From positions 1 to 38,482 of the forward strand of contig JAKVBH010000032.1 in the NCBI GenBank assembly GCA_022447495.1: a stretch of DNA of 38,482 nt. The letters are read 5' to 3'. Position numbers and translations under genes: made by a program. Origin of the DNA: Marinovum sp. GTDB lineage: Bacteria > Pseudomonadota > Alphaproteobacteria > Rhodobacterales > Rhodobacteraceae. This document shows positions 25,707 through 34,081 of this stretch, piece by piece (the stretch's first letter is position 1; each line of letters begins with the position of its first letter). The notes under the pieces are model-generated. The model was given only the letters and a program-made list of their open reading frames with translations, had not been told where the DNA came from and ran no database searches.

Positions 25707-26891
25707 ATGACTGAACTGCCCATCGAGATCGAAACCCATGGACGGATCGCCGAAATTGGTGAGGTCAATTGGGATGCCTGTGCCTGCCCAGAAACGATGG
25801 ATGGTCGTCCAATGGACCCTTTCACGACCTACCGCTTTCTAAGCGCTCTGGAGGACAGCGGTTCGGTGGGCACCGGTTCCGGCTGGCAACCACACTATCT
25901 TAGTGCGACAGCCGATGGTGAGGTGATCGCCGTCGCGCCGCTCTATGCCAAGGGCCACAGCCAGGGCGAATATATCTTCGATCATTCTTGGGCCCATGCC
26001 TATGAACGTGCAGGCGGTCGTTATTATCCCAAACTGCAACTAACCGTGCCTTTTACGCCTGCCACCGGGCGGCGGCTTTTGGTCCGTCCAGGTTGGGAAG
26101 ACGTGGGTCAGGCTGCGTTGATCCAGGGCGCCGTACAGGTGGCCGCCAACAATCAGATTTCATCGCTGCATGTCACCTTCTGTACCGACGACGAGGTCGC
26201 CGCGATGCAGAAGATGGGCCTCATGGTGCGGCGCACCCAACAGTTTCACTGGGTCAACGACAGCTATGCCGACTTCGATTCCTTCCTAGCCGCGCTCAGC
26301 TCGCGCAAACGTAAAAATCTCCGCAAGGAACGGGCCCGGGCCAATGACTTTGGTGGCGCGATCCACAACTTTACCGGCGATGCGATCCAGCCCGAGCATT
26401 GGGACGCTTTTTGGCGGTTCTACCAGGATACTGGTGCGCGCAAGTGGGGCACGCCCTATCTAACGCGACGGTTTTTCAATATCGCGCAGGAGACCATGCG
26501 GGATGATATGCTGCTCTGTCTGGCCGAACGCGATGGGCGTTATGTTGCGGGTGCGTTGAACTTCATCGGGCGTGAGGTGCTTTTTGGCCGCTATTGGGGA
26601 TGTGTGGAGCACCACGATTGTCTGCATTTCGAGCTATGCTACTACCGTGCCATTGATTTCGCGATTGAACATCGCCTCGTCCGGGTCGAAGCGGGTGCGC
26701 AAGGCGAACACAAGCTTGCCCGGGGCTACCTCCCCGCGCCCACGCATTCCGCCCATTGGGTTGGGGATCCTGGCTTTGCCGATGCCATCGCCCAATTCCT
26801 TGATGCCGAAACCCGCGCAGTGGAGGAAGACATCGAAATTCTCACCGATTACGGCCCTTTCAAAAAAGAAACCCGCGAGGAGCAAGACTAG
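25707..26891 (+). CDS. GNAT-like (DUF482/FemAB-type) acyltransferase family protein
   Basis: This protein of about 394 residues belongs to the family annotated as GNAT or 'peptidogalycan biosynthesis' (DUF482). Diagnostic stretches are HSWAHAYERAGGRYYPKLQL, FLAALSSRKRKNLRKERARA, FGRYWGCVEHHDCLHFELCY and EAGAQGEHKLARGYLPAPTH. It probably transfers an acyl or aminoacyl group, but the substrate is unknown. ATG 25707 is preferred (GGAA 9 nt upstream). Upstream in-frame ATGs at 25692 and 25641 exist, the latter overlapping the GDPD gene. Confidence 0.82.
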   Translation: MTELPIEIETHGRIAEIGEVNWDACACPETMDGRPMDPFTTYRFLSALEDSGSVGTGSGWQPHYLSATADGEVIAVAPLYAKGHSQGEYIFDHSWAHAYERAGGRYYPKLQLTVPFTPATGRRLLVRPGWEDVGQAALIQGAVQVAANNQISSLHVTFCTDDEVAAMQKMGLMVRRTQQFHWVNDSYADFDSFLAALSSRKRKNLRKERARANDFGGAIHNFTGDAIQPEHWDAFWRFYQDTGARKWGTPYLTRRFFNIAQETMRDDMLLCLAERDGRYVAGALNFIGREVLFGRYWGCVEHHDCLHFELCYYRAIDFAIEHRLVRVEAGAQGEHKLARGYLPAPTHSAHWVGDPGFADAIAQFLDAETRAVEEDIEILTDYGPFKKETREEQD

Positions 26892-26900
26892 GAGCATGCC

Positions 26901-27185
26901 ATGGCCGCACCCATTTCTGACACAGACAAATCCGCCATCTTGAACGCCGGCTGGATTGCTGTCGACGGACGTGACGCGATTGAGAAAGAGTTCGTCTTTG
27001 GCGATTTTATAATGGCTTTTGCCTGGATGACCCAAGTGGCCATTTACGCTGAGAAGTGGAACCATCACCCTGAATGGTTCAACGTCTACAAAACGGTTCG
27101 TGTCGTGCTGACAACCCATGATATTGGCGGATTGTCAGAGCTTGATGCGAAACTCGCCCGCAAGATGGATGCCCTTGCGGGTTAA
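26901..27185 (+). CDS. 4a-hydroxytetrahydrobiopterin dehydratase (PCD/PhhB-like)
   Basis: This 94-residue pterin-4a-carbinolamine dehydratase recycles the pterin cofactor after aromatic hydroxylation. It has the catalytic-histidine block [20 protein letters not shown] and then [12 protein letters not shown]. The length is typical. The gene starts 9 nt after the GNAT-like gene with GGAG upstream of ATG. No phenylalanine hydroxylase gene lies nearby, as is common in bacteria where these proteins also serve molybdopterin metabolism or unknown roles. It converges on the peroxiredoxin gene with a 26-bp gap. Confidence 0.93.
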   Translation: MAAPISDTDKSAILNAGWIAVDGRDAIEKEFVFGDFIMAFAWMTQVAIYAEKWNHHPEWFNVYKTVRVVLTTHDIGGLSELDAKLARKMDALAG

Positions 27186-27211
27186 AGCACTTCGGCGAAG
27201 TGCAACAGAAT

Positions 27212-27697
27212 TTACATTTCTTCCAGGAGGCCTTCGCCCGCGGACACGCTGCAACCCGTGTCGGGTTCAACGTTGAGAGCGGTCACTTTGCCATCGTCGA
27301 CAACCATCGCATAGCGCTTGGAGCGGTTAAAAAAGCCCACGGGTGGTGCGCTGAATTCCATGCCGACGGCTTTAGTGAAGCTGGAATCAGCATCGGCGAG
27401 CATTGTGATACCAGCCTCGGTTGCGCCGCTGGCTTCACCCCAGGTCTTCATGATGAACGGATCATTCACAGAGACACAGATGATCTCGTCCACGCCGTTG
27501 GCGGCAAATTGATCCTTGGTGCGGATGAAACTTGGCACGTGGGCGGAATGGCATGTTGGTGTGAATGCGCCGGGCACAGCAAAGATCACAATTTTGCGCC
27601 CTTTGGTTTTGTCTGCCAGTGGCACGCTGGTCGGTCCGCTGTCGCCTAACATGGTAAAATTTGCTTCTGGCAGCGTGTCTCCGGTTTCAATGGCCAT
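27212..27697 (-). CDS. Prx5-type peroxiredoxin
   Basis: This 161-residue atypical 2-Cys/1-Cys peroxiredoxin of the Prx5 group reduces peroxides with thiol donors such as glutathione or thioredoxin. The peroxidatic cysteine is C49 in VPGAFTPTCHSAHVPSF. The region TWGEASGATEAGITMLADAD is typical of the family. A late cysteine in EPDTGCSVS could act as resolving residue. It is cytoplasmic and monocistronic. ATG 27697 has AAAGAGAGG upstream. Confidence 0.93.
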   Translation of the reverse strand: MAIETGDTLPEANFTMLGDSGPTSVPLADKTKGRKIVIFAVPGAFTPTCHSAHVPSFIRTKDQFAANGVDEIICVSVNDPFIMKTWGEASGATEAGITMLADADSSFTKAVGMEFSAPPVGFFNRSKRYAMVVDDGKVTALNVEPDTGCSVSAGEGLLEEM

Positions 27698-27783
27698 AGG
27701 ACCCTCTCTTTGGAATTGATTTCTATTGTGCCCCGGATATAGCGTCGCGCGTCAGAAGTGACAGGTGAAAAGGGACGCATGCC

Positions 27784-28989
27784 ATGGCGCATATAGTTGT
27801 GATCGGTGCAGGTCAGGCGGGGGCATCGCTTGTCGCCAAGCTGCGGTCCGAAGGATATGACGGCGAGGTGACCCTCATCGGGGCTGAACCGGTGCCGCCC
27901 TATCAACGCCCGCCGCTTTCGAAAGCCTACCTTTTGGGTGACATGGAGTTGGAGCGGCTCTTTTTACGTCCCGAAAGTTATTATGCGGATCAAAACATCA
28001 CTCTGCGGCTTAATACCCGGGTTGATGTTATCAATGCTGAGGCCAAGACAATCTCGATTGGTGACGAAACACTCAGCTACGATCATCTTGCACTGACCAC
28101 CGGGTCGATGCCGCGGCGCTTGCCTGCCGCACTTGGCGGTGATTTGGACGGTGTCTTTGTTGTGCGCGATTTGGCCGATGTGGATGCCATGGCACCCCAG
28201 GTTGCACCGGGCAAGCGCGCGCTTATCGTAGGCGGGGGGTACATCGGTCTTGAAGCCGCAGCCGTCGCTACCAAGCGCGGAATGGAGGTCACGCTTGTGG
28301 AAATGGCCGACCGCATTTTGCAGCGTGTTGCGGCGCCCGAGACCTCGGATTATTTCCGCGCGCTGCATTGTGAGCATGGTGTCACCATCAAAGAGGGCGT
28401 GGGCCTGTCGCGGCTTTTAGGCGAGGACATGGTCACTGGTGCGGCGCTCAGCGATGGGACCGAGATCGCCGTGGATATGGTCATCGTGGGGGTGGGTATC
28501 GCTCCCTGCGTTGACCTCGCCGACGCGGCAGGGGTTGATATTGATAACGGAATCAAAACCGACGCTCACGGGCGTACGTCTGTCGATGGGATTTGGGCGG
28601 CGGGCGATTGTGCATCGTTCCCCTATCGCGGCGAACGCATCCGCCTTGAAAGCGTGCCCAATGCAATTGACCAGGCCGAGATCGTGGCGCGCAATATGAT
28701 GGCCGCAGGCGTAGAGTATGTGGCCAAGCCGTGGTTCTGGTCCGATCAATACAACATCAAGCTACAAATCGCCGGGTTGAACACCGGTTATGACCGCATC
28801 GTCACCCGCAAAAACGATCAGGCCACGTCGCATTGGTATTTCAAAGGTGATACGCTTTTGGCCGTGGATGCGATGAACGATCCGCGCGGATATATGATCG
28901 GCAAGCATCTGATTGAAATGGGTAAATCACCCAGCGCTGAGCAGGTTGTCGGTCCTGAAACCGGGCTCAAAGCGCTGCTGCGCGGATGA
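27784..28989 (+). CDS. Ferredoxin reductase-type FAD/NAD(P)H oxidoreductase
   Basis: This 401-residue enzyme of the rubredoxin/putidaredoxin-reductase type passes electrons from NAD(P)H to a [2Fe-2S] ferredoxin for oxygenases. The FAD motif is IVVIGAGQAGASLVAKL, the NAD motif is ALIVGGGYIGLEAAAVA, and the second FAD motif is GIWAAGDCASFPYRGERIRL. The C-terminal reductase domain includes WFWSDQYNIKLQIAGL. No ferredoxin or oxygenase gene is next to it, so its partner is unknown. The stop overlaps rsmD by 4 bp. Confidence 0.9.
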   Translation: MAHIVVIGAGQAGASLVAKLRSEGYDGEVTLIGAEPVPPYQRPPLSKAYLLGDMELERLFLRPESYYADQNITLRLNTRVDVINAEAKTISIGDETLSYDHLALTTGSMPRRLPAALGGDLDGVFVVRDLADVDAMAPQVAPGKRALIVGGGYIGLEAAAVATKRGMEVTLVEMADRILQRVAAPETSDYFRALHCEHGVTIKEGVGLSRLLGEDMVTGAALSDGTEIAVDMVIVGVGIAPCVDLADAAGVDIDNGIKTDAHGRTSVDGIWAAGDCASFPYRGERIRLESVPNAIDQAEIVARNMMAAGVEYVAKPWFWSDQYNIKLQIAGLNTGYDRIVTRKNDQATSHWYFKGDTLLAVDAMNDPRGYMIGKHLIEMGKSPSAEQVVGPETGLKALLRG

Positions 28990-29543
28990 GGATTGTCGCG
29001 GGGCGGTTCCGGGGGCGTGCGCTTGGGGCGGTGGGCAAGGGCGACCCTGCTGCTCATTTGCGTCCCACGACCGACCGCGTGCGTGAAGCGTTGTTCAATG
29101 TGTTGGCTGGTGGGCGGTTTGGTGATCCATTTGAGGGACCTGTCCTCGACCTTTTTGCGGGCACCGGTGCGCTGGGTCTCGAAGCGCTCTCTCGTGGGGC
29201 GGGGCCGGTGACCTTTGTGGAGAATGGCCGCAAATCACTTCAGCTTCTGAAGGCGAATATCGCACTTTTCCAAGCCCAAAGTGAAACGACGGTCATCGCC
29301 CGCGATGCCACGCGCTTGGGGTCTTGTGTGATGGCGCCCGCCTCTCTTGTTTTCCTTGATCCGCCCTATGGCAAAGGTCTTGGCGCAAAAGCTCTGAGCC
29401 CAGCGCACACCCAAGGTTGGATCGCCCCCGGTGCGGTGATTGTCTGGGAAGAGGCAAGCAAGCAGGAGGCACCTGAGGGGTTCAGATTCCTTGAAGACCG
29501 CCGCTACGGCGATACATGCGTGACGCTGCTCGAAGCGAATTAG
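28986..29543 (+). CDS. rsmD: 16S rRNA (guanine(966)-N2)-methyltransferase RsmD
   Basis: This 185-residue SAM-dependent methyltransferase modifies G966 of 16S rRNA. It has the N-terminal MRIVAGRFRGRALG, RPTTDRVREALFNVL, the SAM motif VLDLFAGTGALGLEALSRGA and the catalytic LVFLDPPYGKGL (DPPY). ATG 28986 overlaps the ferredoxin-reductase stop. It converges on rlmH with a 4-bp overlap. Confidence 0.95.
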   Translation: MRIVAGRFRGRALGAVGKGDPAAHLRPTTDRVREALFNVLAGGRFGDPFEGPVLDLFAGTGALGLEALSRGAGPVTFVENGRKSLQLLKANIALFQAQSETTVIARDATRLGSCVMAPASLVFLDPPYGKGLGAKALSPAHTQGWIAPGAVIVWEEASKQEAPEGFRFLEDRRYGDTCVTLLEAN

Positions 29544-30010
29544 ATCCGGTGATACGGGCTCCCGGCGAGGATCGAGACCCCGCGATAGATTTGTTCGGCC
29601 AGCATCAATCGCACGAGCATGTGGGGCCAGACCATCTTGCCAAAGCTAAGTTTGAAATCAGCCGTCTCACGCAAAGATGGGTCGATACCATTGGCGCCGC
29701 CGATGACAAAAGCGACGTCTGATTGTCCTGCATCGCGCCATTGCGCCAAACGTTTGGCAAACTCGGGCGAACTGATCACGCTGCCACGTTCATCGAGCAT
29801 CACACGCACCGCGCGCCCAGGGACCGCGCGGTCAAGCAATGCGGCTTCTGCCGTCATGCCGCCACCTTTGCGATCTTCGACTTCTATGACGCGCGCTGGA
29901 CCCAAACCAAGACTGCGACCACTGCGGTCGGTGCGGGTTAGATAATCGTCCAGAAGGTCTTTCTCCGGCCCCTTGCGGAGCCGGCCAACAGCACAAATCG
30001 TGATGCGCAT
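29540..30010 (-). CDS. rlmH: 23S rRNA (pseudouridine(1915)-N3)-methyltransferase RlmH
   Basis: This 156-residue SPOUT-class methyltransferase acts on pseudouridine 1915 of 23S rRNA in assembled ribosomes. The knot motif is AFVIGGANGIDPSLR, followed by LSFGKMVWPHMLVRLMLAEQ, and the protein ends near the conserved YHR (PYHRI). The gene starts 18 nt after rsfS on the same strand, so both are probably co-transcribed. Confidence 0.96.
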   Translation of the reverse strand: MRITICAVGRLRKGPEKDLLDDYLTRTDRSGRSLGLGPARVIEVEDRKGGGMTAEAALLDRAVPGRAVRVMLDERGSVISSPEFAKRLAQWRDAGQSDVAFVIGGANGIDPSLRETADFKLSFGKMVWPHMLVRLMLAEQIYRGVSILAGSPYHRI

Positions 30011-30028
30011 GGAGGAACCTACGTTACC

Positions 30029-30430
30029 TCAGGCATCTTGTGCGTGAGCCCCAGTAGGAAGCCACATCTTCTCAAGCTGATAGAACTCGCGTACTTCTGG
30101 GCGGAACACGTGGACGATCACATCGCCCGTGTCGATCAACACCCAATCGCCTGCATCCTTGCCTTCGATGCGCGACGCGCGACCGAAATCGGACTTGAGC
30201 GATTGCACAAGTTTATCAGACATGGAGGCCACTTGGCGGCTGGATCGACCAGAGGCCACGACCATGTAGTCACCCATCGAGCTTTTGCCACGCAGATCAA
30301 TTTTGACCACGTCTTCGGCTTTGTTGTCTTCGAGTGATGAGAGAATGTGGTCCAACAGCATTTCGCTTGTTGAATCCCGGGGCTGGGTCGCTGTCGACCC
30401 TGCATGACCAGCATCAGATGCCGGGTTCAT
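30029..30430 (-). CDS. rsfS: Ribosomal silencing factor RsfS
   Basis: This 133-residue RsfS/Iojap protein binds uL14 and blocks subunit joining in stationary phase. It has the core KAEDVVKIDLRGKSSMGDYM, then VVASGRSSRQVASMSDKL, DWVLIDTGDVIVHVFRPEVR and FYQLEKMW. The ATG at 30430 has no close ribosome-binding site. GGAGG lies about 20 nt upstream, separated from the ATG by a perfect 14-bp palindrome (30438-30451) that could fold and shorten the distance. An internal ATG at 30361 has no better site. Confidence 0.95.
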   Translation of the reverse strand: MNPASDAGHAGSTATQPRDSTSEMLLDHILSSLEDNKAEDVVKIDLRGKSSMGDYMVVASGRSSRQVASMSDKLVQSLKSDFGRASRIEGKDAGDWVLIDTGDVIVHVFRPEVREFYQLEKMWLPTGAHAQDA

Positions 30431-30437
30431 GGTAAGA

Positions 30438-30451
30438 GACAGAGCTCTGTC
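30438..30451 (-). promoter_or_regulatory. Palindrome between ribosome-binding site and rsfS start
   Basis: GACAGAGCTCTGTC is a perfect 14-bp palindrome in the rsfS leader, with GGAGG directly before it and ATG 7 nt after it in the mRNA direction. As RNA it could fold into a 5-bp stem with AGCU loop, placing GGAGG at a normal functional distance from the start. It could instead be a protein-binding site. Structure is seen; function is inferred. Confidence 0.35.
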
Positions 30452-30543
30452 CTCCTTTCAAACACACTGCGCAGTCCCAGTGCTCAGACACTAAAATCGT
30501 ACCAAGGCTGGCTGCCTTTTTCAATCATGCAAGGCGGAATGCT

Positions 30544-30690
30544 CTATTCGCTGGGCTGAACATCGCCATAGTTGGACAGATTAAAAGGGCTGAGGCCCGT
30601 CTCTTGGTCCTCTTGTGCTGCATGCACGGCCACACCCAACACAATGATAGCCGCCGACAAACCCGCATAGATTGAGCTAAATCTAGACAT
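30544..30690 (-). CDS. Hypothetical 48-residue membrane-anchored or secreted protein
   Basis: From ATG 30690, with GGGAG 6 nt upstream, a 48-residue protein begins MSRFSSIYAGLSAAIIVLGV, followed by AVHAAQED. This is a hydrophobic N-terminal segment that could be a signal peptide (cleavage near VHA-AQ) or an anchor. The short polar tail is QETGLSPFNLSNYGDVQPSE. I do not recognise a family. The good ribosome-binding site and signal-like N-terminus support a real gene. It lies divergently from leuC. Confidence 0.6.
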   Translation of the reverse strand: MSRFSSIYAGLSAAIIVLGVAVHAAQEDQETGLSPFNLSNYGDVQPSE

Positions 30691-30948
30691 ATGACACTCC
30701 CCATCCATATCTCGATTACGCGGACTTGTCTCATTTGGATCATGGGTGCGCCAATATGCGCACCCCTTGCGGGAATCTCTTGGTCGGGCTACAGGAAATC
30801 CATGATGTGGTTGATTGATGCTCCAGACCGGGACCGCCTGCGCGAGCGCTTCTTTGGCGCACTGCACACTGTTCTTGCACGCCTATAAGTGGCTGCATCC
30901 CCGTTCACTTTTTCACATTCAATCGCTGTACCAGGGAAAGGACCACCG

Positions 30949-32352
30949 ATGTCCCCCAAGACGCTCTACGATAAAATCTGGGATGCTCACGTCGCGCACG
31001 AGGCGGACGATGGCACCTGTTTGCTCTACATTGATCGCCACCTCGTCCATGAGGTGACCAGCCCGCAAGCCTTCGAAGGTTTGCGCATGGCGGGTCGCAA
31101 AGTCCGCGCACCCGATCGCACCATTGCTGTACCTGATCACAACGTGCCAACGACCGCTGGCCGGGAAAACCCCGAGGCCATGACCGAGGACAGCCGCGTG
31201 CAAGTGGCCGCGCTCGACCGGAACGCCAAAGACTTTGGCATCCACTATTATCCAGTTTCTGACATTCGGCAGGGCATCGTGCATATTGTGGGTCCCGAAC
31301 AGGGGTGGACGCTTCCGGGTATGACCGTTGTTTGTGGCGACAGCCACACCGCAACTCACGGCGCCTTTGGTGCTTTGGCTCACGGCATCGGCACGTCTGA
31401 GGTTGAGCATGTGCTTGCCACGCAAACGCTGATCCAGAAGAAGTCCAAAAACATGAAGGTCGAGATAACCGGCAAGCTCCGCCCGGGTGTGACGGCCAAG
31501 GACATTACGCTCTCTGTAATCGGTGAAACTGGCACGGCCGGTGGCACTGGCTACGTCATCGAATATTGCGGTGAAGCGATCCGTGACCTTTCGATGGAAG
31601 GCCGCATGACCGTCTGTAACATGGCGATTGAAGGCGGCGCACGCGCGGGCCTGATAGCGCCAGACGAAACCACTTTCGAGTACGTCAAAGGCCGCCCGCA
31701 TGCCCCCAAAGGTGCGCAGTTCGAGGCCGCGTTGGCTTGGTGGAAAACGCTCTACTCCGACGATGATGCGCATTGGGACAAGGTGATCACTATCCGCGGC
31801 GAAGACATCGAACCCGTGGTGACTTGGGGCACTTCGCCGGAAGACGTACTTCCGATTTCCGCTTTGGTTCCGAGCCCTGAAGATTTCGAAGGCGGCAAGG
31901 TCGAAGCGGCCAAGCGCGCGCTTGATTATATGGGGCTGGAGCCTGGCCAAAAGCTCTCGGATATTGAGATCGACACGGTCTTCATCGGCTCTTGCACCAA
32001 TGGTCGGATCGAAGACCTTCGTGCTGCGGCAGAAATCCTCAAGGGCAAAAAAATCGCTGTGAAGCGCGCTATGGTCGTGCCGGGGTCCGGTCTTGTCCGT
32101 GCCCAGGCAGAAGAAGAGGGCATCGCTGACGTTTTCCGTGATGCAGGCTTTGAATGGCGCCTTGCCGGGTGCTCCATGTGTTTGGCTATGAACCCTGACC
32201 AGCTCACGGAATATGAACGCTGCGCGGCCACGTCCAACCGCAACTTTGAGGGTCGCCAAGGCTACAAAGGCCGAACGCATCTCGTCTCGCCAGCGATGGC
32301 AGCGGCTGCTGCTGTGACCGGGAAACTCACCGACGTGCGGGAGATGATGTAA
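30949..32352 (+). CDS. leuC: 3-isopropylmalate dehydratase large subunit LeuC
   Basis: This 467-residue aconitase-superfamily subunit interconverts 2- and 3-isopropylmalate in leucine synthesis together with LeuD. The iron-sulfur cysteines are in [14 protein letters not shown] and [12 protein letters not shown]. Other family blocks are VPDHNVPTT and [23 protein letters not shown] 30949 ([12 protein letters not shown]) has AAGGA 6 nt upstream; an extension to 30889 is not needed. The TAA overlaps the leuD ATG by one base. No leucine-rich leader peptide was found in the 258-bp upstream gap, so attenuation is not evident. Confidence 0.97.
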   Translation: MSPKTLYDKIWDAHVAHEADDGTCLLYIDRHLVHEVTSPQAFEGLRMAGRKVRAPDRTIAVPDHNVPTTAGRENPEAMTEDSRVQVAALDRNAKDFGIHYYPVSDIRQGIVHIVGPEQGWTLPGMTVVCGDSHTATHGAFGALAHGIGTSEVEHVLATQTLIQKKSKNMKVEITGKLRPGVTAKDITLSVIGETGTAGGTGYVIEYCGEAIRDLSMEGRMTVCNMAIEGGARAGLIAPDETTFEYVKGRPHAPKGAQFEAALAWWKTLYSDDDAHWDKVITIRGEDIEPVVTWGTSPEDVLPISALVPSPEDFEGGKVEAAKRALDYMGLEPGQKLSDIEIDTVFIGSCTNGRIEDLRAAAEILKGKKIAVKRAMVVPGSGLVRAQAEEEGIADVFRDAGFEWRLAGCSMCLAMNPDQLTEYERCAATSNRNFEGRQGYKGRTHLVSPAMAAAAAVTGKLTDVREMM

Positions 32353-32957
32353 TGGAAAAATTCGAAACCCTCACAGGGATCGCGGCGCCTATGCCGCTTG
32401 TGAATATCGACACTGATATGATCATTCCCAAAATCTTCCTAAAAACGATCAAGCGTTCTGGCCTGGGTGCGAACCTCTTTGATGAGATGCGCTTTGACCG
32501 TCAGGGCAATGAAATCGCCGATTTCGTGCTGAATCAGACGCAGTATCGTGAGACACAGATCCTTGTCGCAGGCGATAACTTCGGCTGTGGCTCCTCGCGG
32601 GAACACGCGCCTTGGGCGTTGGCGGATTTCGGCATCAAGGTGGTGATCTCTACGTCCTTTGCCGACATCTTCTACAACAACTGCTTCAAGAACGGCATGT
32701 TGCCCATCGTCATGCCTCAAGAGGTGGTGGATGTGTTGATGAAGGACGCCGAGCATGGGTCAAACGCCCGCATGGTCGTGAACCTTGAAGAGCAGACCGT
32801 CACCTCCTCGGATGGAGAGGTGTTCTCCTTTGAAGTGGATTCCTTCAAAAAGCACTGCTTGCTCGAAGGCCTCGATGATATTGGTTTGACCATGGAAAAA
32901 GCGGCTTCGATCGATGCGTTCGAAGCAGGTGCAGCGCAAGCACGTCCTTGGGTTTAA
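32352..32957 (+). CDS. leuD: 3-isopropylmalate dehydratase small subunit LeuD
   Basis: This 201-residue small subunit forms the LeuCD dehydratase. It shows [15 protein letters not shown] near the start and the substrate-recognition block [18 protein letters not shown], then [17 protein letters not shown]. It is translationally coupled to leuC (TAATG) and followed by a strong terminator-like hairpin. Confidence 0.97.
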   Translation: MEKFETLTGIAAPMPLVNIDTDMIIPKIFLKTIKRSGLGANLFDEMRFDRQGNEIADFVLNQTQYRETQILVAGDNFGCGSSREHAPWALADFGIKVVISTSFADIFYNNCFKNGMLPIVMPQEVVDVLMKDAEHGSNARMVVNLEEQTVTSSDGEVFSFEVDSFKKHCLLEGLDDIGLTMEKAASIDAFEAGAAQARPWV

Positions 32958-32986
32958 GCACCTTGCCATCAAAGCAAACGTTGCGT

Positions 32987-33025
32987 TTGTGGCCCGGCAG
33001 GGCTGGGCCACAACATCTTGTTTTC
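32987..33025 (+). terminator. Terminator-like hairpin after leuCD
   Basis: A perfect 9-bp stem (TTGTGGCCC 32987-32995 with GGGCCACAA 33005-33013) and a 9-nt loop is followed by a T-rich stretch containing TTGTTTTCC. It sits 30 bp after the leuD stop and should end the leuCD transcript by intrinsic termination. The U-tract is interrupted, so efficiency is uncertain. Confidence 0.65.
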
Positions 33026-33205
33026 CTTTGGTGAAAAACACTTTTTTGCCCCGGGATTGATGCAATCCCGCACCAGTTCCTCCCTCAAAACGCCCTAGAC
33101 CTTAGCAAATATTAACCCTGATATTGAGGGCGTTGGGGAAATGCGGCACCAATACGGCAAATCTGAGGCAGACCGTGGCACGCCACGGAACACAGACGGC
33201 ACGAG

Positions 33206-34081
33206 ATGGCGGCAATGTATCGCATCCGGTCGGATGAAAGGAAACGAGTGGTGATCTCTCGAGTGATCAACGCGTTGGCGCGGGCATTGTTGGTGGCAGT
33301 CCTCGTGGCATTGCCGTCCCTGACCCTACCAATGGTGAGTATGGACAGCGCGCAGATCGCGCTGTTCGTTTCATTCCTGGCGGCGTCCTTCACTTTCTCT
33401 GAGTATTTCGCCAAATCGCCAACGATCATCGAATTCCGCGATGCTGCGCCGTTTAACCGGATGCGGTATTTTATGGCGTTGTTGATCGTCGCGCTTCTGA
33501 CCGCGATTTGCTTTGCCAAAACTGATGGTGGGCGCTTGCCGGATCTCGTGGCCGCCGGTGCCCAAGTTTTGGGGCAATCTCTGGACGTGCCGTTCTCGCC
33601 AGTGCGGCTTATCATCATCGCGATGCCTGAAACGACCTCGACGGAGACGCTGCTCACATTGCGCGATGGGGCTGCGATGGCCTATGGGATATCGCTTGTT
33701 GGCGTGGCTGCGTTCTTTGTCCTTGTCCGGTTTTACGATTGGCCTGCTCGGAATGGCGCATTCAACGTGTGGATCAATCTGCCGCTCTTTGATCCGACGA
33801 CGGGCGGTGACGTGGTCCCGCGCTTGCGTCGTGACGGCTATGTGAACATCATTTTCGGTGCGCTGTTGCCCTTTGCGATGCCAGCCATTGTTGCGCTGAC
33901 CTTAAATTGGTTTAATATGGTGTCCCTGCTGGAGGGACAGAGCTTTGTCTGGAGCATTGCAGCATGGTCTTTCTTTCCTGGCAGCATGATGATGCGCGGT
34001 ATTGCCATGTGTCGCATCGCCGAGTTGATCGATGCCAAGCGCCAGCGCACCTATGCGCGCGCCGCATCCGACGCCGCCTAA
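33206..34081 (+). CDS. Conserved hypothetical integral membrane protein
   Basis: This 291-residue protein has about five hydrophobic segments: near residues 24-42, 51-65, 87-103, 155-175 and 213-245 (for example LLVAVLVALPSLTLPMV and IIFGALLPFAMPAIVALTL). It begins with a basic stretch (RIRSDERKR). I recognise it only as a type of hypothetical membrane protein found beside leucine genes in Rhodobacteraceae. An alternative start is the ATG three codons later (33215). Its 3' end overlaps any plausible start of the following EEP gene, suggesting coupled translation. Confidence 0.7.
   Translation: MAAMYRIRSDERKRVVISRVINALARALLVAVLVALPSLTLPMVSMDSAQIALFVSFLAASFTFSEYFAKSPTIIEFRDAAPFNRMRYFMALLIVALLTAICFAKTDGGRLPDLVAAGAQVLGQSLDVPFSPVRLIIIAMPETTSTETLLTLRDGAAMAYGISLVGVAAFFVLVRFYDWPARNGAFNVWINLPLFDPTTGGDVVPRLRRDGYVNIIFGALLPFAMPAIVALTLNWFNMVSLLEGQSFVWSIAAWSFFPGSMMMRGIAMCRIAELIDAKRQRTYARAASDAA

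Noticed and set aside
30691..30948. Leucine-rich leader peptide/attenuator before leuC
   Set aside because: No short ORF with a run of leucine codons and no paired terminator/antiterminator stems were found in this gap.
30919..32280. 453-codon open frame antisense to leuC
   Set aside because: It mirrors the strongly conserved leuC coding sequence, has no ribosome-binding site and no family motifs. Long antisense frames are common in GC-rich genes.
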